From: Emiliania huxleyi CCMP1516 | Lineage: Eukaryota > Haptophyta > Isochrysidales > Noelaerhabdaceae | Direction of reading: 5' to 3' | Assembly (NCBI RefSeq): GCF_000372725.1 | Contig: NW_005202428.1 | Location: 1,586,822 to 1,650,821, forward strand | Length of the DNA: 64,000 nt | Part shown: positions 52,922-63,531 of the stretch, in pieces | Numbering within the stretch: position 1 is the stretch's first letter | How the letters are laid out: each line of letters opens with the position of its first letter | Notes under the pieces: model-generated | The model's database searches: none | Seen by the model: only the letters and a program-made list of their open reading frames with translations | What the model was told of the DNA's origin: nothing | Program-made: the position numbers and the translations under genes

Positions 52922-54640
52922 TTTAGGCCGCAATAAGGTGGGACATAAAAGAGAGCGAGTACCTGGGCGAGTACGGAGTAGGCCGTGCGGTCGACGCTGC
53001 CGCGCGCGACTTTGCGCGCGAGGCGGCGCAGCTTGAGAACGGCGGTGGGCGAGAAGCCGCCGCCGAACGTCTCGTGGAGCAGCAGGTTGAAGTTGTTGCG
53101 CTTGACAAAGATCGCGTCGTGGTAGAAACCGCGATGCGCCTTGACGTAGCCGTGGCCGTTCTTGTGGTCGAAGGGTTGGCCGGGCTGCCCGCGCGCCTTG
53201 CAGCCCATGTTTAGGCGGCGGGCCTTCTCCTCGGTGCTGCCGAAGGCGTAGGAGTGGCCAACGGAGGGGGGCGTGCCGCCACTCGAGGCGTTGCCAGCGC
53301 CCGTCGAGGAGGTCTTGAGGAGGGGCGTCCAGAGCTTGACTTCATTCACCTCATCGCATCCTCCCGGCCCAGCGTGGGGTTCTGCGAGGTCGACCTTGTA
53401 CCCCTCGTTGTACTGCCGGGTGAGCTCTGGTTTCTCCTTGTCACCGTGCACGACCGGCGCGTTGGCCGGGGCGCGCATCGCGTCTGCCCAGGCGGCGAGG
53501 ACGCCGTCGTGGGGCCGCCGGTGGTGCCTTGTTGTAAAGGTAGTCGCCGAAGAAATCGACTGGCATGCCCCGCTCGAGCGCGACCCGAAGGGTGGGAAGC
53601 GCCACGGAGAGCCAAAGGCCAAGCTTCCGCGCTGGAGCTCGTCCTGGAGGGCGTCGGAGAGGGCGGTGGCGTACGTGCCGTCGACACGGACATCGAGGGC
53701 CTTGCCGGCGAAAGGCGTTGAGGCGGAGATGAGGCGCGCGGCTTCGCGGTTGTTGACGGCGCTGTCTCCGAGGGACGGGTTGTTCTTGACGTGCACACCC
53801 CGCGCCTTGACGAGCTCCTGGTGCGCGAACCAGTCCTTGTGATTCTTGATGGCAGCGAGCGCCCGCGGCCGCGGGTACGTGGATTTGCAAGTGCCATTGA
53901 GAATCGCGTCGGTAGCTGGAGAAGGGACTCGGGCTCGGGGAGCGGGACGCTCTTGGGGTAAAACTCAGTCAGGTAGCCGCCGCGGACGGTGTGTAGTACG
54001 ACCTTCGTACTTGGTTTTGTCGCGGGCGGTGCGCTTTTCTCGCACACCTCCTTCCAGTCCGAGAGGGCGGACTCGTAGGTGGCGATAGCTGCGGCGATGG
54101 TGGGGTACTTGGACGCACCTCCCTCGTCGAGGGCGAAGTCGGGGTTGTGGGCGACGAGGGTGCGCCAGTTTTTGAGGAGCGACATGGAGAAGTCGCTTGT
54201 CGGCTCGCGAGAAGGCGGTGTCGATGTTGCACCCGCCCATCTCGGTCGGCAGCTGTGCCGGGAGCCACGCGAGGTCGCGGAGCGCCTGGGGCGAGGCGTC
54301 GGCGCGAGCAATGCTCTCAAAGGACTTGCGGATGCGGTTGTGCGCAAACTCGAGAGCCTCGCACGCGACATTGGGCGGCGTGATGCCGGCAATGTACTTG
54401 GTCTTTGCGCGCAGGCAATCCGTTGGACGAGGTTGAGGCGGAGCTGCGAGGTGTTCGTGACGCAGTCAGTGTCGACGATCGTGTCGATGACGTCGAGCGG
54501 CGCGAGCTCCTTCCTGAGGTGCGCGGTGAGCTCCTTTTTTTTTGCAGGCTTCAGGGTCGCCAAACAAACAAAGAAAGAAGGTGCCGACGGCCTTGAAGCA
54601 GTCCACTCGAACGGGGAGAAGGAGGTCGCGCTCTGCCGGC
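52922..54640 (-). pseudogene. Retroelement C-terminal region (copy A)
   Basis: Minus-strand frames switch several times. Upstream part: KKKELTAHLRKELAPLDVID, then RKSFESIARADASPQALRDL and WLPAQLPTEMGGCNIDTAF, resembling the region after the catalytic palm of reverse transcriptases. Downstream part (53796-52922): NNREAARLISASTPFAGKAL, VGHSYAFGSTEEKARRLNMG, KNGHGYVKAHRGFYHDAIF and VLKLRRLARKVARGSVDRTA. No YxDD catalytic motif is present in the window, so the copy is truncated as well as frameshifted. Confidence 0.55.
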
Positions 54641-54671
54641 GCGAAGCAGGTTAGGTTAGGTTAGGTAGGAA

Positions 54672-55700
54672 GGTGAAGAACAGCCAGGCTCGGACTGGAC
54701 ACCTTGCAGGATAAGCTGTGGTCCGCTCCCAGTCTGGGCGTGGTCGAGACCGAGGTGCCGAACTGAGAGCCACTCCTGGAGGCTGCCTCCGGCCACCGCT
54801 CGACTACCCACGCACATGGCCGGTCCTGTGGCTTGCCTGGACTCGCTCAGAAGCCTCAATTCGCGCACACCTTTGCTCTCTGGCTCCCGCGAGTGCGTTT
54901 AGGCCACTCAAAGCAGGCGACGCCGAGCACCCGCAACGCATCTCGCTGGGGCGCCACCTATCGACCCGACTGATTGGCAGCATCAAAGCCGACCCCATGA
55001 CGGTCCTTCAGCCCCATGAGACAGGCAGTTTCGCCCTGATCTCGGTCCAAGACGGCCAACGCCGTGTCCGGCACCTGCTGGCTGCTTCACGGGGATGCCC
55101 CCCCCGGACACATGCTGCAGCCCCGAGTGGATGTATTGGTCGTTTGTGGGTCCCACAAGACTACTCTAGTAGGGGCCGGGCGCTGGAGCGTCGGCGGTAC
55201 ACCTGTGCAGATGTTGCACGGGTGAAATGGCTCCTCGTACAGGGTAGGAGGCAGGTGGTGGGTTTGAGTGTTGTGAGTGCTTGCAGCTGCGAGTGCAGCA
55301 CCGTTTGTGACTCCCATGGATACAGTTGGGTGGGCCACGGTGCTGGGGGGCGGTCCGGTGCGCCACAACAGCCTCCCCGGCTGACCCCCATCCAGTTCGG
55401 CACCTCCATCCTGACCGTGGAACCCCAACCTCAACCGGTCATATCTCGGGCGGACTGGCACCTCAGGAGCTCATCCTGGGCGGTTTGGGGGAGTCTTGGG
55501 GGTGTACTTGAAGGTGGTAAACAGAGTTTTGCACCGCAGCTTAACCGAGGGGCGTGCTGAGCACCGTGAAAACAGCGGACCACAGCTTACTCGAGTATCA
55601 CAGGAACCCAGGAGAAAAACTCGCCCGTCGAGCTGTCGGCTCCTCCGCGCGGCCAGGCAGACTCACAATCTACAGAGAGAGAGAGAGAGTCTGCAGGCGG
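54672..55700. other. Region between retroelement copy A and the carboxypeptidase
   Basis: It begins with TTAGGTTAGG repeats and an inverted copy of the 32 nt module of 10816-10847. A 280-codon plus frame (54718-55560) is open, but I see no domain, and its composition differs from neighbouring genes. I do not call it. Confidence 0.35.
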
Positions 55701-55711
55701 TCGTACACGTG

Positions 55712-58002
55712 ATGCTCAGCTGCTGCCTCGCCGCCGCCGCTCTCAGCGGCCCCAATTTTGTCACGCCGCTCCTCCAGTCGGGCAGTGTTGCCGACGCGCA
55801 GGCCGCCTCCCGCGTCTCACTGCCTGGCTGGAGTGGCGACCTCTACTCGGGTTTCTTCACGGTGGACGCGGCGACAGCGAGCAACACCTACTTTGTCTTT
55901 TCAAAGGCACTCTCCAAGCGCGACGACGCGCCCGTCCTCCTCTGGCTCAACGGCGGCCCCGGCGCATCCTCGCTGCTCGGCTTTTACGAGGTGCGGCGTC
56001 AGTTAGGACGCGTCACGGCTGGCTCACACTCACACCGCCTCTTGACAATATTGTCTCGCACCGCGAGACGCAGCAACCCAAATGGTCGGGTCCTCGAGGA
56101 TGGTCGGGGCTGCCATGTCACATGGATCTCGGGCGCGCCTCGCAGGAGCTCGGTCCGTTTGGCATCTCGGCGGCCGGAGATATCGAGCCGCGGACGGTCA
56201 ACTGGAACATGGACGCCCACCTGCTCGCGCTGGACAACCCGCTCGGCACCGGCTTCTCCTTCACCCACTCGCTCGACCGCATGGCCACCAACCAGACCGT
56301 CGTCGGCGAGGACCTCTACTCCGCGCTCCAGCAGTTCTTCGACCTCTTCCCGGAGCTTCGCGCCAACGAGTTTTACGCGACCGGCGAGTCCTACGCGGGC
56401 AAGTACATCCCGTCCGCCGCGTACGCCATCCACAGCCACAACGCAAAGGCTGCGCCGCCGCGGCGGATCAACCTGCGCGGGATCGCCATCGGCGACGGCG
56501 CCTTTGACCCGCCCACGCAGCTGACCGGCTTCGGCCCGCTGCTCTTCTCGCTCGGCCTCGCGGGCGGCGGAGCCAGGCCGAGTTTCCTCTGCGGGAAGTC
56601 TTCAGACGAGCAGCCGTGAACAGGCCTCGCGGACGCCGACCAGGCAAAGGTGTACGAGGCGTACGACCGAAAGGTGGAGAAGGCGCTCGCCAAGGGAGAC
56701 ACGGTGGCCGCCCCTTCGCTCATGCCCTCCCTGCCTCGTGCCCTGCCTCGTCCCCCTCGTCCCGTCTCCCCTCGTCCCTCCCCTCGTCCCTCCCCTCGTC
56801 CCTCCCCTCTTCCCGTCTCCCCTACGCGAGCCCCGAAGAGGCGCCACGCTCACGTGCGGCAGAGTCCGCTTTCCGCCGTGCCCTTTCCATGACATGTCCG
56901 GGACATGTCCTGGACATGTCCTGCAGGTGGCCGCCTTCCGCGCCTTCGACGAGGAGCTCCGCGGGGAGGAGCGTGCAGAGCCGCTCCAGCGCAGGCCGCT
57001 AGACTGAGCCTTCTCGGAGTGTGCGCTGTAGGAGCTCAACGGCGACTACTTCCAGGGTACCTTCTACGCCAACACGACCGGCATGGGAGGCAACTACTTC
57101 AACTTCGCGCAGCCCCCCTCGGCGGGGCTCGGCGACCCTCGACCCTTCGTGGGCTGGCTCGCGCGTCCAGAGGCGCGAGATGCAGCCGAGAGGCGGCCGA
57201 GAGGCGGCCGAGAGGCGGCCGAGAGGCGGCCGAGAGGCGGCCGAGAGGCGGCCGAGAGGCAGCGAGGCCGCCCGCCCGCTGTGTTGAACGAGGCGCGGCT
57301 CACGCCCCCCCCTCACCCTGCGAGCAGGTGCGGGAGGCGCTGCACGTCGGCTCGGTGCCGTACGCCATCTTCAACCAGACCGTGGAGACACAGCTGCTCG
57401 CCGACTGGATGGTGGGCGTTGTGCCACAGCTGCAGGCCCTGCTCGATCACTACCGCGTCCTGATCTACTCCGGCCAGAATGACGTCATCCTCGGCCCCCC
57501 CGGCACCGAGCGCGCCGTCAACAAGCTGCAGTGGTCGGGCTCCCGCAGCTATGCCGCCGCAAAGACGGAGCCGATGTACGGACCCTCGGTCGCCGGAGGA
57601 GCCGCGGACCTGATGGGGTATGCGCGACGCGCCCAAGGCAAGTCGTCCAACTTTACGTGCGTGCTGCTCCGCGGCTGCGGCCACTCCCAGGTGGCCCCAG
57701 ATGCCGCGAGATGGCCCGAGAGTAGGTACGTGCTGCTCCGCGGCTGCGGCCACATGGTGCCCACCGACCAGCCGGTGCGCGCGTACGAGATGCTGCGCGC
57801 GGCGCTCGTCCCGATGGCGCCGCTGCCGCTCACCGCCGTCGCCGCCGCCGCCACGGCAGCGGTCGAGGAAGCGGCGCGCCAGGCACTCGGTTCGCTCGAG
57901 AAGGCGCAAGGCGGCGCCAATGCCGCCCGCTCCCCGCTCCGCGCTGCCGGCACGCCATCAAATTTTCTGGACGTGGGCCCTTGCGGACGCGTCGCCTGCT
58001 AG
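55712..58002 (+). CDS. Serine carboxypeptidase (S10 family), seven exons
   Basis: Exons 55712-55990, 56146-56554, 56624-56703, 56927-56953, 57032-57148, 57328-57656 and 57726-58002 join in phase to exactly 506 codons. The signal peptide is MLSCCLAAAALSG. S10 hallmarks: LLWLNGGPGASSLLGFYE|ELGPFG (substrate carboxylate site), NPLGTGFSFT, catalytic Ser in GESYAGKYIP, Asp in SGQNDVILG, and His in RGCGHMVPTDQP. Secretory or vacuolar peptidase that removes C-terminal residues. Four introns (2, 3, 4 and 6) begin with a copy of the next exon's start, and intron 4 starts GA. Intron 5 carries CGAGAGGCGGC tandem repeats (57186-57256). Confidence 0.9.
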
Positions 58003-58212
58003 GCCCAAGACCGCACGCCTCAAAGCCGATAGGGTGCGTGTTCCAGGTGTGTGCGAATGCGACACGTGTGTGGGGGGGGGGGGGGAGGTCGGGACGGCGA
58101 GGGGTGTGTGGTGCTTCTCAGTGTGCTTGAGCTTGTGCACGAGCACGTGTGGACGGGAGGTGGTGTGTGAATGCTGAATCTGAGAGAGAGAGAGATTTAG
58201 CAATACCTTAAA

Positions 58213-58978
58213 GGCTAGTGCCATTTCACTGTGGCACAGCTCGCGTACAAAACCTTGATTTGACCATTTGCGCCATTTTGTCCCTCTCGGTGCCTTACAG
58301 AGTGCAGCTGCGTAGCCTCCGCCAAGTCGGACGAAGGGGCATCTCGGACAGGTGGCGCGGAGTGACCTGCCCGTCCACTCGGCGGGGTCGCAGCTGCCTC
58401 TGCGCGTCCTGGGTAGGGACAACTTTGTCGCCGCCGCCGGCGACTCGACGCCGCCGAGATCGGAGATCAAGCTCTGACAGGTCGCACGTCGCTCCTTTGA
58501 CGCCGACGTGACTCACCCGTGCAGATCACATCAGGACACGGTCTCGACGCGCTCGGTACGACGCCTGCGACCCGTCTCGGGTCAGGTGGCACGACGCTCA
58601 TCGCGCCCGCCAGCGCTGCCATGCAGGTTGCCACGACGAGGTCGAGAACGCTTCTATATGCTCGCCGAGCCTTCCTTTCCATCCCATTAGGCAGCCTGGG
58701 AACGGTGGCGGTCAGAGGCAAAGCCTACGAGGGGTGGTGGAACCACATGTCACGGCTACTGCCGGCTCGACCCCACGATAGCCTCCGAAGGCTGACTTTG
58801 CGGCACCATCACGGACGATGTCGACGAGTTGGGTCGCTCTCGCGGTAGCCAGATGACCTCTCATACTAGGATCATCGGCCATGGCCGCAGGGAGCGCGGG
58901 GAAGGGCGCTGGAAGCAACACGGAGCTCCCTTGGAGACGTTTTCAAGATTAGCGTGTCAGAGTGAAATGGCACTAGCC
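58213..58978. mobile_element. 766 bp insertion with 18 bp terminal inverted repeats
   Basis: Both ends are GGCTAGTGCCATTTCACT in inverted orientation. The flanks, AGCAATACC(TTAA) on the left and AAACAACTCTAA on the right, join to the continuous sequence AGCAATACCAAACAACTC seen at 47412 and 47474. So the element interrupts a known repeat. Internally there is no long coherent frame. Confidence 0.7.
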
Positions 58979-58984
58979 AAACAA

Positions 58985-59960
58985 CTCTAACTCACACGTC
59001 ATTTCACATTTGGGGCCTGGAGCCCTGTTCACGCGCGCGCGAGACGTGCAGACAGGGTTGCCAGGTGAGAGCGAATGGCGCGGTTCACGCCTCGCACAAC
59101 AGAGAGAGAGATGCGCTCTGCATGGTGGGACATAAAAGAGAGCGAGTACTTGGCTCTTGGGCGAGTAGGCCGTGCGGTCGACGCTGCCGCGCGCGACTTT
59201 GCGCGCGAGGCGGCGCAGCTTGAGAACGGCGGTGGGCGAGAAGCCGCCGCCGAACGTCTCGTGGAGCAGCAGGTTGAAGTTGTTGCGCTTGACAAAGATC
59301 GCGTCATGGTAGAAACCGCGATGCGCCTTGACGTAGCCGTGGCCGTTCTTGTGGTCGAAGGGTTGGCCGGGCTGCCCGCGCGCCTTGCAGCCCATGTTTA
59401 GGCGGCGGGCCTTCTCTTCGGTGTTGCCGAAGGCGTAGGAGTGGCCAACGGAGGCGGGCGTGCCGCCGCTCGAGGCGTTACCAACGCCCGCCGAGGAGGT
59501 CTTGAGGAGGGGCGTCCAGAGCTTGATTTCATTCACTTCATCGCATCCTCCCGGCCCAGCGTGGGGTTCCGCGAGGTCGACCTTGTACCCCTCGTTGTAC
59601 TGCCGGGTGAGCTCTGGTTTCTCCTTGTCACCGTGCACGACCGGCGCGTTGGCCGGGGCGCGCATCGCGTCCGCCCAGGCGGCGAGGACGCCGTCGTGGG
59701 GCCGCCGGTGGTGGGCCTTGTTGTAAAGGTAGTCGCCGAAGAAATCGACTGGCATGCCCCGCTCGAGCGCGACCCGAAGGGTGGGAAGCGCCACGGAGAG
59801 CAAAGGCCGAGCTTCCGCTGGAGCTCGTCCTGGAGGGTGTCGGAGGAGAGGGCGGTGGCGTACGTGCCGTCGACACGCACACGGACATCGAGGGCCTTGC
59901 CGGCGAAAGGCGTTGAGGCGGAGACGAAGCGCGCGGCTTCGCGGTTGTTGACGGCGCTGT
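58985..59960 (-). pseudogene. Retroelement C-terminal region (copy B)
   Basis: Close copy of 52938-53770, with the same motifs (HSYAFGNTEEKARRLNMG, GHGYVKAHRGFYHDAI). It has different indels, and its similarity to copy A stops at about 59960 (after GTTGACGGCGCTGT), where it meets unrelated sequence. Frames shift near 59800. Its 3' flank matches copy C, whereas copy A has a different 3' flank. Confidence 0.65.
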
Positions 59961-60099
59961 TTTGTGAATCTGTGTGTCTGGGACACTCGAGACTCGCGGA
60001 CTCTCGAGAAATCTCCGAGACTGGGTACATGGGGTGTACGAGTACGTATGTACACACTTTCACAAAGACGCTCGGGTCTCTCAAAAACACAATACGCGC

Positions 60100-61576
60100 C
60101 CGGCCTATGAGAGCACGTCGCCACCAGAGTCCACTTTGGTTCCTCTCGTCGCGCTTCCCCCGTCGCCGCCTGCGCTCGGCGACCGTTCGCTGCCGCCGAG
60201 CGACTTCATGCTCTGGAGCAGCTCCTCGAACTGCGCCTGCTCCTTGCTCTCGGCGAGCCGGCGCGGCGCCTTGTGGGCGAGAAGGGGGCGCGGCCATGAT
60301 CACAAGAGTTGCCGCCGTCAAGAGAGTGCCATCAGAGGCTGCTATCGGAGGTGCTCTGGGCACGGCATGAGGCGTGGCTGTCATGGTATTGTGCTGGGGC
60401 ACGCACCTCTCCAGGCTTGTCCCCCTCGGACGCCGCCGCCTCCGCCGCCGCTGCCGCCGCCGCTGCCGCCGCCTGCTTTTGCTTGCTGCGCTGGCGCTCC
60501 TTGCGCCGCCGGTTCCGCTCCGACGTCGCCGCGTGCTCCGTCCGCTCCTGCTGGCTCGGCACCTGTTCAAGGACCCCGCCCTCATCCGACGGCCTCGACG
60601 CCCTCTCCCGCTCCGGCACCGGCTCGGCACCGGCGTGCGCAGCTCCGACTCGAGCCACTCGCTGCCGCCTGCAAAGCAAGGTCACTGCTCGCCGCGCGCC
60701 GGTCCTGAGGCCGCTCCTCTTGGGCGGCTCCTCTCGGCTGATCTCGCCTCCTCGCGCCTCCTCGCGCCTCCTCTCGCCTCCTCTCGGCCTCCTCTCAGCT
60801 GCCTCTCTGCTGCACGTCTGCTGCCTCTCTGCTGCATGTCTGCTGCATGTCTGCTGCCTCTCGGCTGCCTCTCTGCTGCACGTCTGCTGCCTCTCTGCTG
60901 CCTCCCTGCTGCATGCCAGCTCACCGGTCCAGAGGTCCGTCCTCCGGAAGGTCGGGTCCCACTTCATGATGCGGATCGACGGCGCGCGCGCCGACGGGTT
61001 GGTCGGGTGGGAGATGCCTGTTCACAGCGGGAGGTGTGCAGACACGCCACTCGCAGCGCGCCGACCGACTGCTGCGGCCGAGGTGCTGCCGCGGATGTAA
61101 AAGACGAGCTCGTTGTGGCAGACAAACCCGCGCGTGAAGTGTCGGATGTCGCCGAGGTCCATCCGCTCGCGAAGCTCGTCGATCTCGGCGGCCCGCTTCC
61201 CCTCGATCTGCGCGATTTCCTCCCACCAAAACTTGAACTTCTTCTGCGGAAGCAGCTGCACAATGAACCAGCCGCGGCCGAGCGACCGGTAGGCGGCGCA
61301 GCGCGCAATCGCCTCCTCCTCGGAGCAGTCGAGGAAGCAGCGGCGGACGATCCACTCGTGGATGGCAGCCTCGACGCGCAGCAGCCAGCGCCGCATGCCC
61401 TCCGCCTCCTCGGGCCGGCTCGCCTGCATGATCGCCGCGAGCGCAGGGTTGGCGGAGAACGGCATGAACTTTGCGTCGTTCGAGCTGAAGGGCAGCACGG
61501 AGCGGAGCCCGTCCTGGCCACTTCGTATTTGGCCCTGCGCCTTGGCCTTCTCCTTCTCAGACTCTTGCGCCGACAT
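60100..61576 (-). CDS. Unknown protein with an N-terminal helical domain, multi-exon
   Basis: Exon 1 (61576 to about 61040) reads MSAQESEKEKAKAQGQ, then AAIHEWIVRRCFLDCSEEEA, YRSLGRGWFIVQLLPQKKFK, FWWEEIAQIEGKRAAEIDEL and GDIRHFTRGFVCHNELVFYI. The next piece, PSIRIMKWDPTFRRTDLWTG (near 60960), leads into an intron rich in GAGAGGCAGCAG repeats (60780-60920). Later exons are Arg/Lys/Ala-rich (RRRKERQRSKQKQAAAA), and the last, near 60270-60110, reads EQAQFEELLQSMKSLGG. The coding character is good, but I know no family. A cytosolic or nuclear location is likely, since no signal peptide is seen. Confidence 0.5.
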
Positions 61577-61679
61577 AAGAACGACACCTCACTGTCTCAC
61601 GGGCGCGTGCTTGGCGCCAGGGCTGAAACGCGGTGGGGCAAGAAGAAATTCGCGCGACGGCGGGGTGCGCACTGTGCCT

Positions 61680-62175
61680 CCCTTGGGTTGTCTGTTTTCT
61701 TTCTTTCTTTCTGTGCCTCTGTGTCCGTGCGTCGCCCATCTCTCCTGGAGATGCCTGCTCTATTTATTTATTATAGCGTCGCAAGAGCAGGAGAACTAGG
61801 AGAGCGCAACCAGTAGGAGGCCCCGCCTGCCCCCGTGCCGCCGGGTGCATGCAACCTGCCTGTCCTTCCTATACGAGAGAGCAATCCCTGGGACCCTGTC
61901 GTGTGGGTAAACCCAGCACACGAGCTGGATCTTGTAAGGACGATCAGGGACACAGGGGAGAACGGGGGCGGGGAGCGCATCGCGACACGGAGCGGGGCTC
62001 CTACTAGGGCTCCTACTGGGACGAGGGTTCACCCACACGACGACACGGACCCAACAGGCAACAGCCCAGGGACACGCCAAAACCTGTCCTGTACGAGAGG
62101 GACCCTGTCGCTGTCTTTCTCCCACCCCTCGTTGGCGTGTCCGTTTTATGTATTTATACTAGGCACGGGACTGGA
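61680..62175. repeat. Dispersed-repeat cluster
   Basis: Two TTTCTTTC/TATTTAT modules (61685-61715 and 62095-62175) bracket a rearranged copy of the 45440-45650 repeat. Confidence 0.65.
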
Positions 62176-62229
62176 GAGAAGAGACAGTCCGAGAGGCGAG
62201 AGTCTCGAGTCTCGTGTGTCGTGATTTCT

Positions 62230-62676
62230 TGTTGGTTTTGACTTTTGTCTGAGTATGTCCTCGCCACACAGCACACTATTTTTTTATTGCGCGTTTCGAT
62301 AGGACGTTCGTGTCCATCTCGTTTCGTTCCTATATTCGACGCGCGTCTTGCTCATATGCGTTCAGCCGCTTCCGATCGTCGTCGTTCCGATTCGTTTTCC
62401 ATCCCCCTAGATGCGCGCCTGACGTGTGACGAAATTCACTTGCGCTCGCGCTCCAGGGACCAGGCGCGCAGGCGCCCACCCCAGGGCCCAGGCGCTCTCC
62501 TTTGTACATACATAGGCACTTTACTGTGCTTTCTAGTCCTCCTTGAACCACGCCCTGACTCCGCCCCTCTCGCATGTACTAAATGCGCCAGACCGTCCGC
62601 GAGCCTCTGCGATTGAGGACGGGGGGAATGTGCCAGTCCAGTGTGTGTGTCCCCGCCCGGGCCGCGACGACTCCCG
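62230..62676. other. Intergenic region
   Basis: Relatively AT-rich for this window; no gene is visible. Confidence 0.4.
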
Positions 62677-62742
62677 CTACGCCTCCTCGTCTTCCATCGC
62701 CTCCTCCCCGTCCTCGTCCTCTTCCATCGCCTCCTCGTCGCC

Positions 62743-62796
<54 letters not shown>

Positions 62797-63531
62797 CTCC
62801 ATCGCCTCCTCGCCCTGCTCCGCCTCGCCCTCCTCGTCGTCGCTGTCTACCACGACGCGCTGCTTCCGCCCGCCCGCCCGCGCAGCGGCCGCCGGACCCG
62901 CCGCCTCGCCGCCCTCCTCGCCACCCTCCTCGCCGCCCTCCGCCTCACCCTCCTCCTCGTCGTCGCTCTCGACGATCCGCTTGCGCCGCTTGGCTGGTCC
63001 CGCGCCGCCGTCCGCGCCGGCGGCCTCGTGCCGCGCGGCCGCCGCGTGCTCCGCCTCCTCGCGGGCGAGGCGCGCCGCGAGCCCTCCGTGGTCCGCCTCG
63101 TGCTCGGAGTCGTCCTCCTCCGCCGCCGCCTTCTTGCGCGAGGCGCGCGCCTACCGGGAGTCTCACGGCCGCGTCAGAAGGATCGCCTCCTCCTCCGCCC
63201 TCTGGCACGCGCAGGCGCGCCTTCTTGCGCGCGGGGGCGGCGGCCTCGGGCGCGGCGAGGTCCTCCTCCTTTGGCTGCCACACGCCCTCGTGCTTCGCGA
63301 AGAAGCTCGTCATCGTGCTCGACTGCGCCGCTGGCGCCGGCTTGCCCCGCTTGCCCGCCCCCTTGCCGCCCGCCTTGCCTGCGACAGTCTTGCCCGCCAC
63401 CGCCTTGCCTCCGAGCTTGTCCGCCTTGCGGCCCGCCGCCGCCTTGGCCTTGGCGGTGCCTCCGACCCGCCCGCCGCCGCTCCGCGCCTCCGAGGCGGTG
63501 GGCGTTGCCTTGCGCGGCGCGCGTGCCTTTG
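62677..63531 (-). CDS. Nuclear-type protein with basic, PIP-box-like and acidic segments
   Basis: From about 63531 the frame reads ARAPRKATPTASEARSGGGR then GGKAVAGKTVAGKAGGKGAG, a Lys/Gly-rich histone-tail-like region. SSTMTSFFAKHEGVW follows, close to a PCNA-interacting (PIP) box (xxMxxFF), then ARKKARLRVPE. A short GT-AG intron near 63130-63175 leads to an acidic part with PAKRRKRIVESDDEEEGEAE and KQRVVVDSDDEEGEAE, ending in an Asp/Glu run and TAG at 62679-62677. The layout suggests a chromatin or replication factor. The N-terminal exons and the family are not determined. Confidence 0.5.

Noticed and set aside
54650-54670. TTAGGTTAGG stretch as telomeric repeat
   Set aside because: It is only about 20 bp, not the TTAGGG unit, and embedded next to a dispersed repeat module.
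54718-55560. 280-codon plus-strand open frame
   Set aside because: It has no recognisable domain, ends just inside the carboxypeptidase 5' flank and adjoins repeats. In DNA this GC-rich long frames occur by chance.
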